From Burkholderia sp. WP9 (GTDB lineage Bacteria > Pseudomonadota > Gammaproteobacteria > Burkholderiales > Burkholderiaceae), in NCBI RefSeq assembly GCF_900104795.1, contig NZ_FNTG01000001.1, forward strand, positions 1,302,001 through 1,366,000: 64,000 nucleotides of DNA, read 5' to 3'. The notes under the pieces are model-generated. The model had not been told where the DNA came from and did no database searches. It worked only from the letters and a program-made list of their open reading frames with translations. Made by a program: the position numbers and the translations under genes. Shown here piece after piece: positions 9,501 to 17,310 of this stretch; position 1 is the stretch's first letter, and the number at the start of each line of letters is the position of its first letter.

Positions 9501-9956
9501 AAAAGCACCGCGGGCGACCGGTTCCGCCTGTACGAATTCGCGAGGAATCCCGACTCGGCCTTGCCTCCCGGTACGACGCGATTCGTCACGCAATTGCCAG
9601 GCATCGACGCCCGGAATAGCTTTCTCGACAATGTCGACAAATGGACGGCGAAACAGGTTGGCAAGGCGGCGAAATGGCTCGCGCGGGGCAATGTCGCGTG
9701 GCTCTTCAGGGACGGCTACTATGCGCTCGCCAGTGCGCCCAATCAGCTCGAGGTGCGCAAGCTCGACAGCACACCCGTCTGGCGCGCGGCCATCGACCGG
9801 GCGACGCGCAAATGGCGCTGGCAGCCCGTCGGCGCACTCGCGTCCGACTACCGGGTTCCCGATCTCACGTGGGACAGGATCAAGGTGGACGAGGACAGAA
9901 ACCGGCAACTGCAACGGGTGCTCAAGCCCCGTTATACCGCGCACGGGCAGGACTGA
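6588..9956 (+). CDS. multidomain toxin/effector: YopT-type protease plus ADP-ribosyltransferase
   Basis: A 1122-residue protein with no obvious signal peptide. The ATG at 6588 is preceded by GGGAGAG; an upstream in-frame ATG at 6429 lacks one. Residues ~85-290 form a YopT/AvrPphB-like (C58) cysteine protease domain with C115 (GHGACDG), H230 (GGHAM) and D246 (LFDPNNG); the H-D spacing of 16 equals that of YopT. A proline-rich linker (~299-315) follows. Residues ~345-545 look like a decayed second copy, with YDPAVG at D498 but no catalytic Cys or His. Residues ~612-790 resemble cholera/LT toxin A: R617 (VLFRPS), the PTPNM stretch, E713 and IDYTQIVGWQHV. The C-terminal ~330 residues are beta-rich and unassigned. 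A secreted effector acting in eukaryotic cells is the likely role; the route of secretion is not visible. Confidence 0.85.
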   Translation: MEISRTNVSSYPVESRDQPSQPSQRNDTGTPSQVVSPARVPSPSGNGGTNAAPASTSNSTLSRVRRGGALGKCAAASEFRECRGGEALKETAASYQKFDQADLDRKRGNTGHGACDGIVMEAIRRVDRNADGKTPDVPSAVKRILADAGRNSVTREEMFDRIERFQYDTRSLGVSRYAEGGVDRLGDTEDRTERIANLMTRIHDEMHAGDMAHVRLDRLSSGDNALRGGHAMLIARQADDRYVLFDPNNGAFVYRNRGDMEHALVGYLESAYNEADFHLTPNSIQIFTAPQPRGRPSGTPPPPPVLSEPPPAQSREGLYARTAAGANGLSQDVLSVAAETPRAMAYSGAGMAVDALMNISHGRAADLASATADLRDRLGNPLSRHATIEEIHNLQDANQYSTVANVPDHIRHDGRSTIRSAAELVDDLKRNFGNPYVRDNSLRGYDNDFVEVRLNAPADRSAHVAGAQGGVPPGEAPVVVQRVKPSADYRNDAYQIYDPAVGVYSYRNFDAMSAAIRSRYEQEYAPGRHDYATTAWFANLNRSQPVQGVSQAEFAVAPESPINDITLGDIAEAHHVAVPPIALPPEPDMERLGVPRAEFRKRSTDTSDNSTQNVLFRPSTVTPEALKAQGGFSIESAPLKDVSLDMHNFDVSSNPSAVDSAGYLGTFERGGTALERLAAQSNNGYIYRVAPTPNMVDVNGSLGAGSRDPQTHEQAAMGRIDYTQIVGWQHVQDGRLQPFVANPDYRWDVYDQTQMAGAQPQLARFPLTSPAWNDRRHSPFVSRISYTGKPAVPQPEQDPNRTQAEFYDHARSQVAHLVDRQARGLDYRGPMTMWGHGDARWQTKLYVGANGEVCFDYSGRVDVPGNTSQFVMGEDGRFHLANDNKRVLRVGSDGYLYAGAVPSARTNRNGVFEYDGKHLIHAEDRKFLSVGKYSYYPYVSQGSLGSRSEWSLTGFDGKVVVPPPTSLHTFWKSTAGDRFRLYEFARNPDSALPPGTTRFVTQLPGIDARNSFLDNVDKWTAKQVGKAAKWLARGNVAWLFRDGYYALASAPNQLEVRKLDSTPVWRAAIDRATRKWRWQPVGALASDYRVPDLTWDRIKVDEDRNRQLQRVLKPRYTAHGQD

Positions 9957-9992
9957 AGCTGCGTGAAACGTGCGGGCCGGCCGTGCCGAACG

Positions 9993-10010
9993 CCCGCGCA
10001 CGTGCGCGGG
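9993..10010. repeat. 18-bp perfect palindrome
   Basis: CCCGCGCACGTGCGCGGG lies 36 bp after the toxin stop, in the 239-bp gap before the TauD gene. It could be a terminator stem without a loop or a protein-binding site. Nothing else is recognisable in that gap. Confidence 0.4.
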
Positions 10011-10195
10011 GACGGGCGACCGCATGCGGTGCCGGTGGTTGCTTCACGGCCGGAATGCGTTAAAGCATCGGCTTTATCACTCCAGCAGATATCCGTATCG
10101 GATTTGCTTCGTTGCCGGCGCGCGCGTGCGCCGGTAAATTCGTCTGACTGCGCCCTCGCGGGCGTCTTCCGACCCGATTCGACGACGAGTGTCCT

Positions 10196-11104
10196 GTGAC
10201 GACCGCCTTTGCACCTACCGCCGCCAGCATTGCTGGCCATGTTCACCCGACTCGGCACATCGAGATCCGCGCGTTCGACGGCCCCGTCGGCGCCGAAGTG
10301 CTCGGCCTCGATCTCGGCAAGCCGCTGGGTCAGGACGATTTCGACCGCATTCACCGCGCGCATCTGGATCATCACGTGCTGGTGTTCCGCGATCAACGCA
10401 TTACGCCGGATCAGCAGATCGCTTTCAGCCGCCGCTTCGGTCCGCTGCAGATCCACGTGCTGCACCAGTTCCAGTTGCCGGGCCATCCGGAGGTGCTGGT
10501 CGTTTCCAACATTGTCGAAAACGGCCAGCCGATCGGTCTCGGCGACGCAGGCCATTACTGGCATTCCGATCTGTCCTACAAGGAGAAGCCGAGCCTCGCT
10601 TCACTGCTGCACGCGCAGGAGCTGCCTTCGGAAGGCGGCGACACGTTGTTCGCCAACATGCATCTGGCGTGGGACACGTTGCCGGCGCATTTGCGCGCCG
10701 CCGTGGAAGGTCGTTCGGCGGAACACACGTATCTCGCGAAATACGCCGAGCTGCAAAAGCGCAGCCCGTGGCGCCCGAACCTCTCCGCCGAGCAGATCGC
10801 CCAGGTGAAGCCGGTGGTGCATCCGGTCGTGCGTACGCATCCGGAAACCGGACGCAAGGCGCTCTTTGTCAGCGAGCATTTCACGACCCGCTTGATTGGC
10901 TTGCCGGAAGACGAGAGCAAGTCGTTGCTCGACGAACTGTTCGCGCATAGCGTGCGCCCCGAGCATCTTTACCGGCATCAGTGGGCCGAACACGACATGG
11001 TGTTCTGGGACAACCGCTCGTTGATGCACCTCGCGGCCGGCACGCCGGATCATCTGCGCCGCAAACTGTACCGCACGACAATTGAAGGCGACGTGCCGTT
11101 CTGA
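10196..11104 (+). CDS. TauD/TfdA-family Fe(II)/2-oxoglutarate dioxygenase
   Basis: Cytoplasmic non-haem iron dioxygenase, 302 residues, of the family that hydroxylates taurine, other sulfonates or sulfate esters and so releases sulfite or sulfate. The facial triad is visible: H123 and D125 in WHSDLSY and the distal H278 in NRSLMHLA; the 2-oxoglutarate-binding arginine is in LRRKLYRT near the end. The start is a GTG at 10196. It precedes a complete ABC importer in the same orientation, a tauABCD-like set with the oxygenase gene first. The exact substrate cannot be read from the sequence. Confidence 0.9.
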   Translation: MTTAFAPTAASIAGHVHPTRHIEIRAFDGPVGAEVLGLDLGKPLGQDDFDRIHRAHLDHHVLVFRDQRITPDQQIAFSRRFGPLQIHVLHQFQLPGHPEVLVVSNIVENGQPIGLGDAGHYWHSDLSYKEKPSLASLLHAQELPSEGGDTLFANMHLAWDTLPAHLRAAVEGRSAEHTYLAKYAELQKRSPWRPNLSAEQIAQVKPVVHPVVRTHPETGRKALFVSEHFTTRLIGLPEDESKSLLDELFAHSVRPEHLYRHQWAEHDMVFWDNRSLMHLAAGTPDHLRRKLYRTTIEGDVPF

Positions 11105-11153
11105 CGGCAACGTGGCCCGTTTTCACCACTCTCATACGCTCACCGGAGTTCCG

Positions 11154-12206
11154 ATGCTCGCCATGTTTCGCCCGACCGCCGCGCGGTCGTCTTTTGCTCG
11201 CCGTCTGACCGCGGCGCTGCTGACCTTGTCGACGGGCGTGGCCGGTCTCGGCGCGAGCGTGCCCGCGCACGCCGAAGGGCAGATTCGCGTGGCTGAGCAG
11301 TTCGGCATCGTCTACCTGCTGCTGAACGTGGCGCGTGACCAGCAGTTCGTCGAGAAAGAAGGGCGTAAGCAGGGGATCGATATCAAGGTCGACTGGGTGA
11401 AGCTCTCCGGCGGCGCAGCCGTCAACGACGCGCTGCTCTCCGGCGCGGTGGATATCGCCGGTGCCGGCGTCGGCCCGTTGCTGACCATCTGGGACCGCAC
11501 GCACGGCAAGCAGAACGTGAAAGGCGTGGCCTCGCTCGGCAATCTGCCGTACTACCTCGTCAGCAACAATCCCAACGTCAAGACGATCGCCGACTTCACC
11601 GAAAAGGATCGCATCGCGGTGCCCGCCGTGAACGTGTCGGTGCAATCGCGCGTGTTGCAATATGCGGCGGCGAAACGCTGGGGCGACAAGGATTACAACC
11701 GCCTCGACAAGTTCACGCAGGCGCTGCCGCATCCCGACGCGGCCGCCGCGATCATCGCCGGCGGCACCGAAATCACCGGTCACTTCGGTAATCCGCCGTT
11801 TCAGGAGCAGGAACTCGCCGGTAATCCGAAGGCGCACATCGTGCTGAATTCATACGACGTGCTGGGCGGACCGAGTTCGGCGACCGTGCTCTACGCAACG
11901 GAAAAATTCCGCGACAACAACCCCAAGACCTATCGCGCATTCGTCGACGCACTGGCGGACGCGGCACGTTTCGTGACGGCTAATCCGGATGCCGCAGCCG
12001 ATATCTATATCCGCACGAATCAGTCGAAGATCGACCGCGCGCTGTTGCTGAAGGTTATCAAGGATCCGCAGGTGCAATACAAGGTCGCGCCGCAAAACAC
12101 GCTCGGACTCGCGCAATTCATGCATCGCGTGGGCGTGATCAAGAACAACCCGCAGTCGTGGAAGGATTACTTCTTCGACGACCCGGCAACCGCGGCGGGA
12201 AGCTGA
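11154..12206 (+). CDS. ABC transporter substrate-binding protein (NMT1/TauA-like)
   Basis: Periplasmic solute-binding protein with a classical Sec signal (RRLTAALLTLSTGVAGLGA, cleavage after AHA). The ATG at 11154 follows CCGGAG; a further in-frame ATG nine bases later is possible. The mature protein starts EGQIRVAEQFGIVYLLL and has the two-lobe pattern of sulfonate/nitrate binding proteins. It sits between the TauD gene (49 nt) and the ATPase gene (70 nt). Confidence 0.88.
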   Translation: MLAMFRPTAARSSFARRLTAALLTLSTGVAGLGASVPAHAEGQIRVAEQFGIVYLLLNVARDQQFVEKEGRKQGIDIKVDWVKLSGGAAVNDALLSGAVDIAGAGVGPLLTIWDRTHGKQNVKGVASLGNLPYYLVSNNPNVKTIADFTEKDRIAVPAVNVSVQSRVLQYAAAKRWGDKDYNRLDKFTQALPHPDAAAAIIAGGTEITGHFGNPPFQEQELAGNPKAHIVLNSYDVLGGPSSATVLYATEKFRDNNPKTYRAFVDALADAARFVTANPDAAADIYIRTNQSKIDRALLLKVIKDPQVQYKVAPQNTLGLAQFMHRVGVIKNNPQSWKDYFFDDPATAAGS

Positions 12207-12276
12207 CCGTGAACACCTACCCGAGCTTCGCCCGATTTCTATCGGCCCGCGTGGTCGGCTTACAGGGAGCGATCTG

Positions 12277-13107
12277 ATGGTGGCCAATCCTACCTTGCTG
12301 TTTCCGAACCATGGTGAGCAGGTCGCTGCGGCGACCAGCGAAAAACTGCTCGCGGTCGAGCGCGTCAACCTCGAATACCGCACACGCGAGCGGATCGTTC
12401 GCGCGACCCACGACGTGAGTTTCGACGTCTACGGCGGCGACCGCTTCGTGCTGCTGGGGCCGTCGGGCTGCGGTAAGTCGACCCTGCTCAAAGCCGTCGC
12501 CGGCTTTATCGAACCGACCTCCGGCAGTATCTCGCTCGATGGCCAGATCGTGCGAGGCCCCGGCGCCGATCGTATCGTGGTGTTTCAGGAGTTCGATCAA
12601 CTGCCGCCGTGGAAGACGGTTGTGCAGAACGTCGCCTTTCCGCTGCGTGTCGCGAAGAAGCTTTCGCGGGCAGAGGCCCACGAGCGCGCGCTGCATTATC
12701 TGGAGAAGGTCGGGCTGGCTTCCTTTGCCAACGCGTATCCGCATACCTTGTCGGGCGGCATGAAACAGCGCGTCGCCATTGCCCGCGCGCTGGCCATGCA
12801 GCCGCGCGTGCTGCTGATGGATGAGCCTTTCGCCGCGCTCGACGCGCTCACCCGCCGCAAGATGCAGGAAGAGCTATTGCGGCTGTGGGAGGAGGTGAAC
12901 TTTACGCTGCTGTTCGTCACGCATTCCATCGAAGAGGCGCTCGTAGTCGGCAACCGTATTCTGTTGCTGTCGCCGCATCCGGGCCGTGTACGCGCGGAGC
13001 TCAACAGTCATCAGTATTCTCAGGACAGTTTTGGGCGCAGCGATTTCCAGCGCAGCGTGGCGCGTATTCATCACCTGCTGTTTGAAGAGACGCAGGCCGT
13101 GCAATGA
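12277..13107 (+). CDS. ABC transporter ATP-binding protein, TauB type
   Basis: Cytoplasmic ATPase, 276 residues, with Walker A GPSGCGKST, Q-loop VVFQEFDQLPPWKTV, signature LSGGMKQRVAIARAL, Walker B LLMDEPFAALD and H-loop THSIEEAL. It is distinct in sequence from the ATPase at 2525, so the region encodes two separate importers rather than a duplication. The stop overlaps the permease start (ATGA). Confidence 0.93.
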   Translation: MVANPTLLFPNHGEQVAAATSEKLLAVERVNLEYRTRERIVRATHDVSFDVYGGDRFVLLGPSGCGKSTLLKAVAGFIEPTSGSISLDGQIVRGPGADRIVVFQEFDQLPPWKTVVQNVAFPLRVAKKLSRAEAHERALHYLEKVGLASFANAYPHTLSGGMKQRVAIARALAMQPRVLLMDEPFAALDALTRRKMQEELLRLWEEVNFTLLFVTHSIEEALVVGNRILLLSPHPGRVRAELNSHQYSQDSFGRSDFQRSVARIHHLLFEETQAVQ

Positions 13108-13982
13108 GTTCTCCCGCCACCTTGCTGCCGCCGGTTCGCGAGGAATACGAGCGTCCGCTCGAACCACTCGGCGAACTCGTTCTCGAAGCCCCGCTGCCGC
13201 TTGGCAAGCGCATCTTCGCGCAAAGCTGGCTGCGCAAGACGCTGATCGCGCTAGTGTTGATCGGTATCTGGGAAATCGCCGCGCGCGCGATCGACAACGA
13301 TCTGCTCTTGCCTACTTTCGGCGCGACTTTCAGCGCATTCGTGCAGGGCGTGTGGTCCGGCGAACTGCTGCAAAAAACGGCCGTGTCGATGTCGGTGCTG
13401 CTGCGCGGCTATCTGCTGGGCGCCGCGCTCGCTTTCGTGCTGACCTCGCTTGCCGTATCCACGCGTTTGGGCCGCGATCTCCTGTCGATGCTGACGGCGA
13501 TGTTCAACCCGTTGCCTTCCATTGCGCTGTTGCCGCTCGCGTTGCTGTGGTTTGGCCTCGGCACCGGCAGCCTGCTGTTCGTGCTGGTTCATTCGGTACT
13601 TTGGCCGCTGGCGCTGAACACCTATTCCGGTTTTCAATCCGTGCCGGCGACGCTGCGCATGACGGGGCGCAACTACGGGCTCACCGGCATGCGCCATGTG
13701 CTGCTGATTCTGGTGCCGGCGGCATTGCCGGCGATTCTGGCGGGCTTGCGGGTGGGTTGGGCCTTTGCGTGGCGGACGCTGATCGCGGCCGAACTCGTGT
13801 TCGGCGCGAGTTCCGGCAGTGGCGGCCTTGGCTGGTACATCTTCCAGAATCGCAACGAGCTGTACACGGACCGCGTTTTCGCGGGACTCGCCGCGGTGAT
13901 CGTGATCGGCTTGCTGATCGAACACCTGGTGTTCGACACGCTCGAACGCGTGACCGTTCGGCGCTGGGGCGTGCAGCACTAA
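13104..13982 (+). CDS. ABC transporter permease, TauC type
   Basis: Inner-membrane permease, 292 residues, about six helices. The EAA loop reads LRMTGRNYGLTGMRHVLLILVPAALP. Translation is coupled to the ATPase by the 4-nt ATGA overlap. It completes the TauD/SBP/ATPase/permease operon. Confidence 0.92.
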   Translation: MSSPATLLPPVREEYERPLEPLGELVLEAPLPLGKRIFAQSWLRKTLIALVLIGIWEIAARAIDNDLLLPTFGATFSAFVQGVWSGELLQKTAVSMSVLLRGYLLGAALAFVLTSLAVSTRLGRDLLSMLTAMFNPLPSIALLPLALLWFGLGTGSLLFVLVHSVLWPLALNTYSGFQSVPATLRMTGRNYGLTGMRHVLLILVPAALPAILAGLRVGWAFAWRTLIAAELVFGASSGSGGLGWYIFQNRNELYTDRVFAGLAAVIVIGLLIEHLVFDTLERVTVRRWGVQH

Positions 13983-14284
13983 CGGCATACCGAGGGCCAC
14001 ACTAACGCCCGTGCGATGATCCTGTAGAACTATTCGGCATTGGCGACCAGAATAGGGCGGAAGGCCCCCTCGGTATGGCAACGGCGCAGTGCACAAAAAT
14101 GGGCGAAACTTCCGGTTGCTCTCGCTGCCGCCGTGGACTACAAATCTAAAGCTATGCCACGGCCTGCCATCGGGCCGCGCATCTCATTGATAACGATGTT
14201 TCGTAACGAGTCGCGCGGACTCGCCAAAGCAGGCGGACGCCGGGCGCCTCGGTCCCGAACCAGACAGACAAGGAGACTTCCGCC
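13983..14284 (+). other. intergenic region before the SELENBP gene
   Basis: No credible gene on either strand. The last bases hold AAGGAGACTTCCGCC, the ribosome-binding site of the next gene. No clear promoter hexamers, operator or terminator were found. Confidence 0.5.
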
Positions 14285-15691
14285 ATGGGTATGCGTCCGG
14301 ATCCCACATTCCATGCATCACCACAACTCGCGATGGATGCGCCGGTTGAGGAATACGCCTACACCGTCCTGCTCAGCCCCGATTTTTCGCAGCCCGACGC
14401 GCTTGCCGTCATCGACGTGAAACCCGGTTCGCCGACCTATAGCCAGGTGGTGCACACGGTGCCGGTGCCGTATAAGGGCGACGAATTCCATCACTTCGGC
14501 TGGAATGCCTGTTCGTCGGCACTGTCGCCGCTAACCGGACACGCGTTCCTCGAACGGCGCTACCTGATCATTCCGGGTATGCGTTCTTCGCGCATTTACA
14601 TTGTCGACACGCATCCGCATCCAACCCAGGCGCGCATTCATAAGATCATCGAGCCGGAAGAAATCTTCCGCAAGACGGGCTATTCTCGCCCGCATACCGT
14701 CCATTGCGGGCCCGAAGGCATCTACATCAGCACCCTTGGCGGCGCAGGCAAAGATGGCACCGACGGGCCGCCGGGCATTTTCATCATGGACTGCGAAACG
14801 TTCGAGGTGCTCGGCCGCTGGGAGATCGACCGCGGATTGCAGGAGAAACACTACGATTTCTGGTGGAACCTGCCGCGCGACTATATGGTGTCGAGCGAAT
14901 GGGCATTGCCGCCGCAATTCGAGAACGGCATTGTTCCCGAAGACCTGCTGTCGAACAAGTACGGGCACCGCATCCATTTCTGGGACCTGAGCGGCAGGCG
15001 CAACGTGCAGACCATCGACCTCGGCGCAAACCATCAGATGGCGCTCGAAGTGCGTCCCGCGCACGATCCGAGCCGGGAATACGGCTTTATCGGCGTCGTG
15101 GTCGATACGACGAATCTGGAAGGGTCGATCTGGACCTGGTGGCGGGAGGGGGGCGAGTTTCACATCGAGAAGACCGCGACCATTCCACCCGAGCCGGCGG
15201 CCACCGAACTGCTGCCACCCTTGCTGCAGGGGTTCGGCGCGGTGCCGCCGCTCGTCACCGATATCGATCTTTCCATCGACGACAAATTCCTCTACGTGGC
15301 CTGCTGGGGAACGGGCGAGCTGCGCCAGTACGACGTGACGGAACCGCGCAAGCCGAAGCTTACGGGTTCGGTTCACATTGGCGGGATTGTGCGGCGCACG
15401 CCTCATCCGAACGGCAAGACCTTCGCGGGTGGACCGCAAATGGTCGAGATCAGCCGCGACGGCAAGCGTGTCTACTGGACCAACTCGCTCTATTCGACCT
15501 GGGACAACCAGTTTTACCCGGACGGCGTGCCCGGCGCACAGGTCATGGCGCGGGCGGCGCCCACGGGCGGCCTTACTTTGGCCGACGACTATTGGGTGGA
15601 CTTTCCCGATGGCTACCGGGCGCATCAGATCCGGCTCGAAGGAGGGGACTGCTCGACCGATTCGTTCTGTTACCCGTCGGTGGGCGTTTGA
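14285..15691 (+). CDS. selenium-binding-protein family (SELENBP1/methanethiol oxidase-like)
   Basis: 468 residues, full family length, beta-propeller protein of the SBP56 family. Characteristic stretches are CSSALSPLTGHAFLERRYLI, SSRIYIVDTHPHPTQARIHKIIEPEEIF, SRPHTVHCGPEGIYISTLGG and CWGTGELRQYDV; the conserved His and Cys residues thought to bind metal are present. Family members from bacteria oxidise methanethiol to formaldehyde, H2S and H2O2; assigning that reaction here rests on homology and on the organosulfur neighbourhood. No export signal is visible, although bacterial MtoX is periplasmic. It overlaps the following membrane-protein frame by 4 nt. Confidence 0.87.
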   Translation: MGMRPDPTFHASPQLAMDAPVEEYAYTVLLSPDFSQPDALAVIDVKPGSPTYSQVVHTVPVPYKGDEFHHFGWNACSSALSPLTGHAFLERRYLIIPGMRSSRIYIVDTHPHPTQARIHKIIEPEEIFRKTGYSRPHTVHCGPEGIYISTLGGAGKDGTDGPPGIFIMDCETFEVLGRWEIDRGLQEKHYDFWWNLPRDYMVSSEWALPPQFENGIVPEDLLSNKYGHRIHFWDLSGRRNVQTIDLGANHQMALEVRPAHDPSREYGFIGVVVDTTNLEGSIWTWWREGGEFHIEKTATIPPEPAATELLPPLLQGFGAVPPLVTDIDLSIDDKFLYVACWGTGELRQYDVTEPRKPKLTGSVHIGGIVRRTPHPNGKTFAGGPQMVEISRDGKRVYWTNSLYSTWDNQFYPDGVPGAQVMARAAPTGGLTLADDYWVDFPDGYRAHQIRLEGGDCSTDSFCYPSVGV

Positions 15692-16371
15692 TCGGCGCAG
15701 GCTGGTCGCAGACCGGCCTTTGGCTGGCGATTCTCGCGAGCGGTCTCTATCACGGCATCAATCCCGCGATGGGTTGGCCGCTCGCGGTGTCGGGCGGCCT
15801 GATGGAAAAACGCGCGCGGGCGCTGTTCCGCGCGCTCCTGTATCTCGCGGCGGGGCACATGCTGGCGGTGTTGCTGGTGATGCTGCCGTTCGCCATGCTG
15901 ACGACGCTGCTTGCCTGGCAGCGCCAGATCCAGATCGGCGCCAGTGTGCTCGTTATCGGCTTTGGCGCATTTCTGCTGGTCTGGAGACGCCATCCGCGCG
16001 TCCTCGTGCGGATTCCCCCGTCGCGCCTCGCGCTCTGGTCTTTCGCGATTGCCTTGGCGCACGGCGCCGGGCTGATGCTCGTGCCGATCTACCTCGGACT
16101 TTGCCACGCCTACGACGATCAAGGCCACCGGGCTGCGCAGACACTGATCGAGGCCAACCTGGGCATGGCGCTGCTGGTCGCGGGTGTGCATGCCGGCGCG
16201 ATGATGGTGGTCGGCGGGCTGCTGGCGTGGCTGGTTTACCGCTACCTGGGGCTCAAGTTCGTGTCACGCAGCTGGTTCAATCTGGACATCGTCTGGGCGG
16301 TCAGTCTCGTGCTGGTCGGCGCGCTCTCCCTGGCCATGAATGCCGCTGAGGTCTTTAGTCGTCAGGCATGA
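15688..16371 (+). CDS. multi-pass inner-membrane protein, unknown function
   Basis: About 227 residues with six hydrophobic segments. The start is uncertain: a TTG at 15688 overlaps the SELENBP stop (TTGA), and no ATG occurs before LMEKRARALF near 15800. Loops contain histidines (LYHGINPAMGW, LAHGAGLMLVPIYLG), which recalls membrane metal or redox proteins. Its tight coupling to the SELENBP gene suggests a shared function, perhaps in maturation or electron transfer; no function is assigned. Confidence 0.7.
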   Translation: MIGAGWSQTGLWLAILASGLYHGINPAMGWPLAVSGGLMEKRARALFRALLYLAAGHMLAVLLVMLPFAMLTTLLAWQRQIQIGASVLVIGFGAFLLVWRRHPRVLVRIPPSRLALWSFAIALAHGAGLMLVPIYLGLCHAYDDQGHRAAQTLIEANLGMALLVAGVHAGAMMVVGGLLAWLVYRYLGLKFVSRSWFNLDIVWAVSLVLVGALSLAMNAAEVFSRQA

Positions 16372-16416
16372 CGCTTGCGCCACGAATCGTTCTTACCCAT
16401 GAACGAGGAGCGCAAG

Positions 16417-16953
16417 ATGCAATCGACGAAACAGGACAAGGCGGCGACAGAAGCAGTGCCGCATGATGCCATCGAGCTTCTGGAGGCTGATCACCGGGCA
16501 GTCGAAAAACTGTTCACGGCGTTCAAAAAAACCGCGGACGACGATCTGGACGCAAAGGCCACCCTTGCGCAGCGCGCCTGCGAAGAGTTGTCCATCCACA
16601 CGATGCTCGAAGAGGAACTGCTTTATCCCGCCGCGCAGGCCGCGCTGCCCGCCAGTGACAAGATCGACGTGGAAGAGGCATACATCGAACACTTTCTCGT
16701 CAAAACCCTGATTGCGAAGTTCGAAACGCTGAAGGCGGGCGACAAGGGCTTCGATGCGACCTTCAAAGTGATGAGTGAGATGGTGGGGCATCATGTGGAG
16801 GAAGAGGAACAGGAGCTGTTTCCGGAACTGCGCAAGTCGAATTGCAATCTCCGCTCGCTGGGCGAGAAGATGGCAAAACGCAAAGCCGAATTGCAGAGCA
16901 AGCTGGATGCGGTCGGCAGTAAAGCGGTGGGTGACAAGACTGCCGCGCTTTGA
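16417..16953 (+). CDS. haemerythrin HHE domain protein
   Basis: 178-residue helical protein. The ATG at 16417 follows GAGGAG. HHE-type metal-ligand motifs are visible: LLEADHRAVEKLF, STHTMLEEELLYPA-like (IHTMLEEELLYP), EAYIEHFLVKTL and VGHHVEEEEQELFP, enough for a di-iron site in a four-helix bundle. Roles proposed for the family are oxygen/NO sensing or iron storage. It is the last gene of the block before a 357-bp gap. Confidence 0.85.
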   Translation: MQSTKQDKAATEAVPHDAIELLEADHRAVEKLFTAFKKTADDDLDAKATLAQRACEELSIHTMLEEELLYPAAQAALPASDKIDVEEAYIEHFLVKTLIAKFETLKAGDKGFDATFKVMSEMVGHHVEEEEQELFPELRKSNCNLRSLGEKMAKRKAELQSKLDAVGSKAVGDKTAAL

Positions 16954-17310
16954 GTCTGATGAGTTGAGGGCATATCACGCAGCGCAGCAGACGCAGGAAC
17001 ACGTGGCGTAGGCTGCGCTGCTAGCGCAACGCGGTGCGTGACCTATTTTTTCGCGGGTGCGCTCGAGGTTCCGTACGCTACACGCTCACAAGCGTTTCCG
17101 TTAGTTCGCTGACGAATATGGATCTGCCGATTTGTTCGTGGCGCAATGCGGCGAACACATCGAGAATGCAACCGGTTGGCATGCCTTCGCCTGCCAGCGC
17201 CGGCAGAATGCCGCGTTGTCCTTTCGACGGACACAGGCGAAGCAGCGCGCGCTCAACTTACGGCCGGCAGGCGCAGCGCCTCCCTATTCATTCTCGAATC
17301 GCGGACTTCC
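16954..17310 (+). other. gap before the FMN monooxygenase pair
   Basis: No gene supported. The first 90 bp contain loosely complementary GCGCAGC-rich stretches (around 16980 and 17010) that could fold into a terminator. The open frame continuing upstream of 17311 is not conserved-looking and was excluded. Confidence 0.4.
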
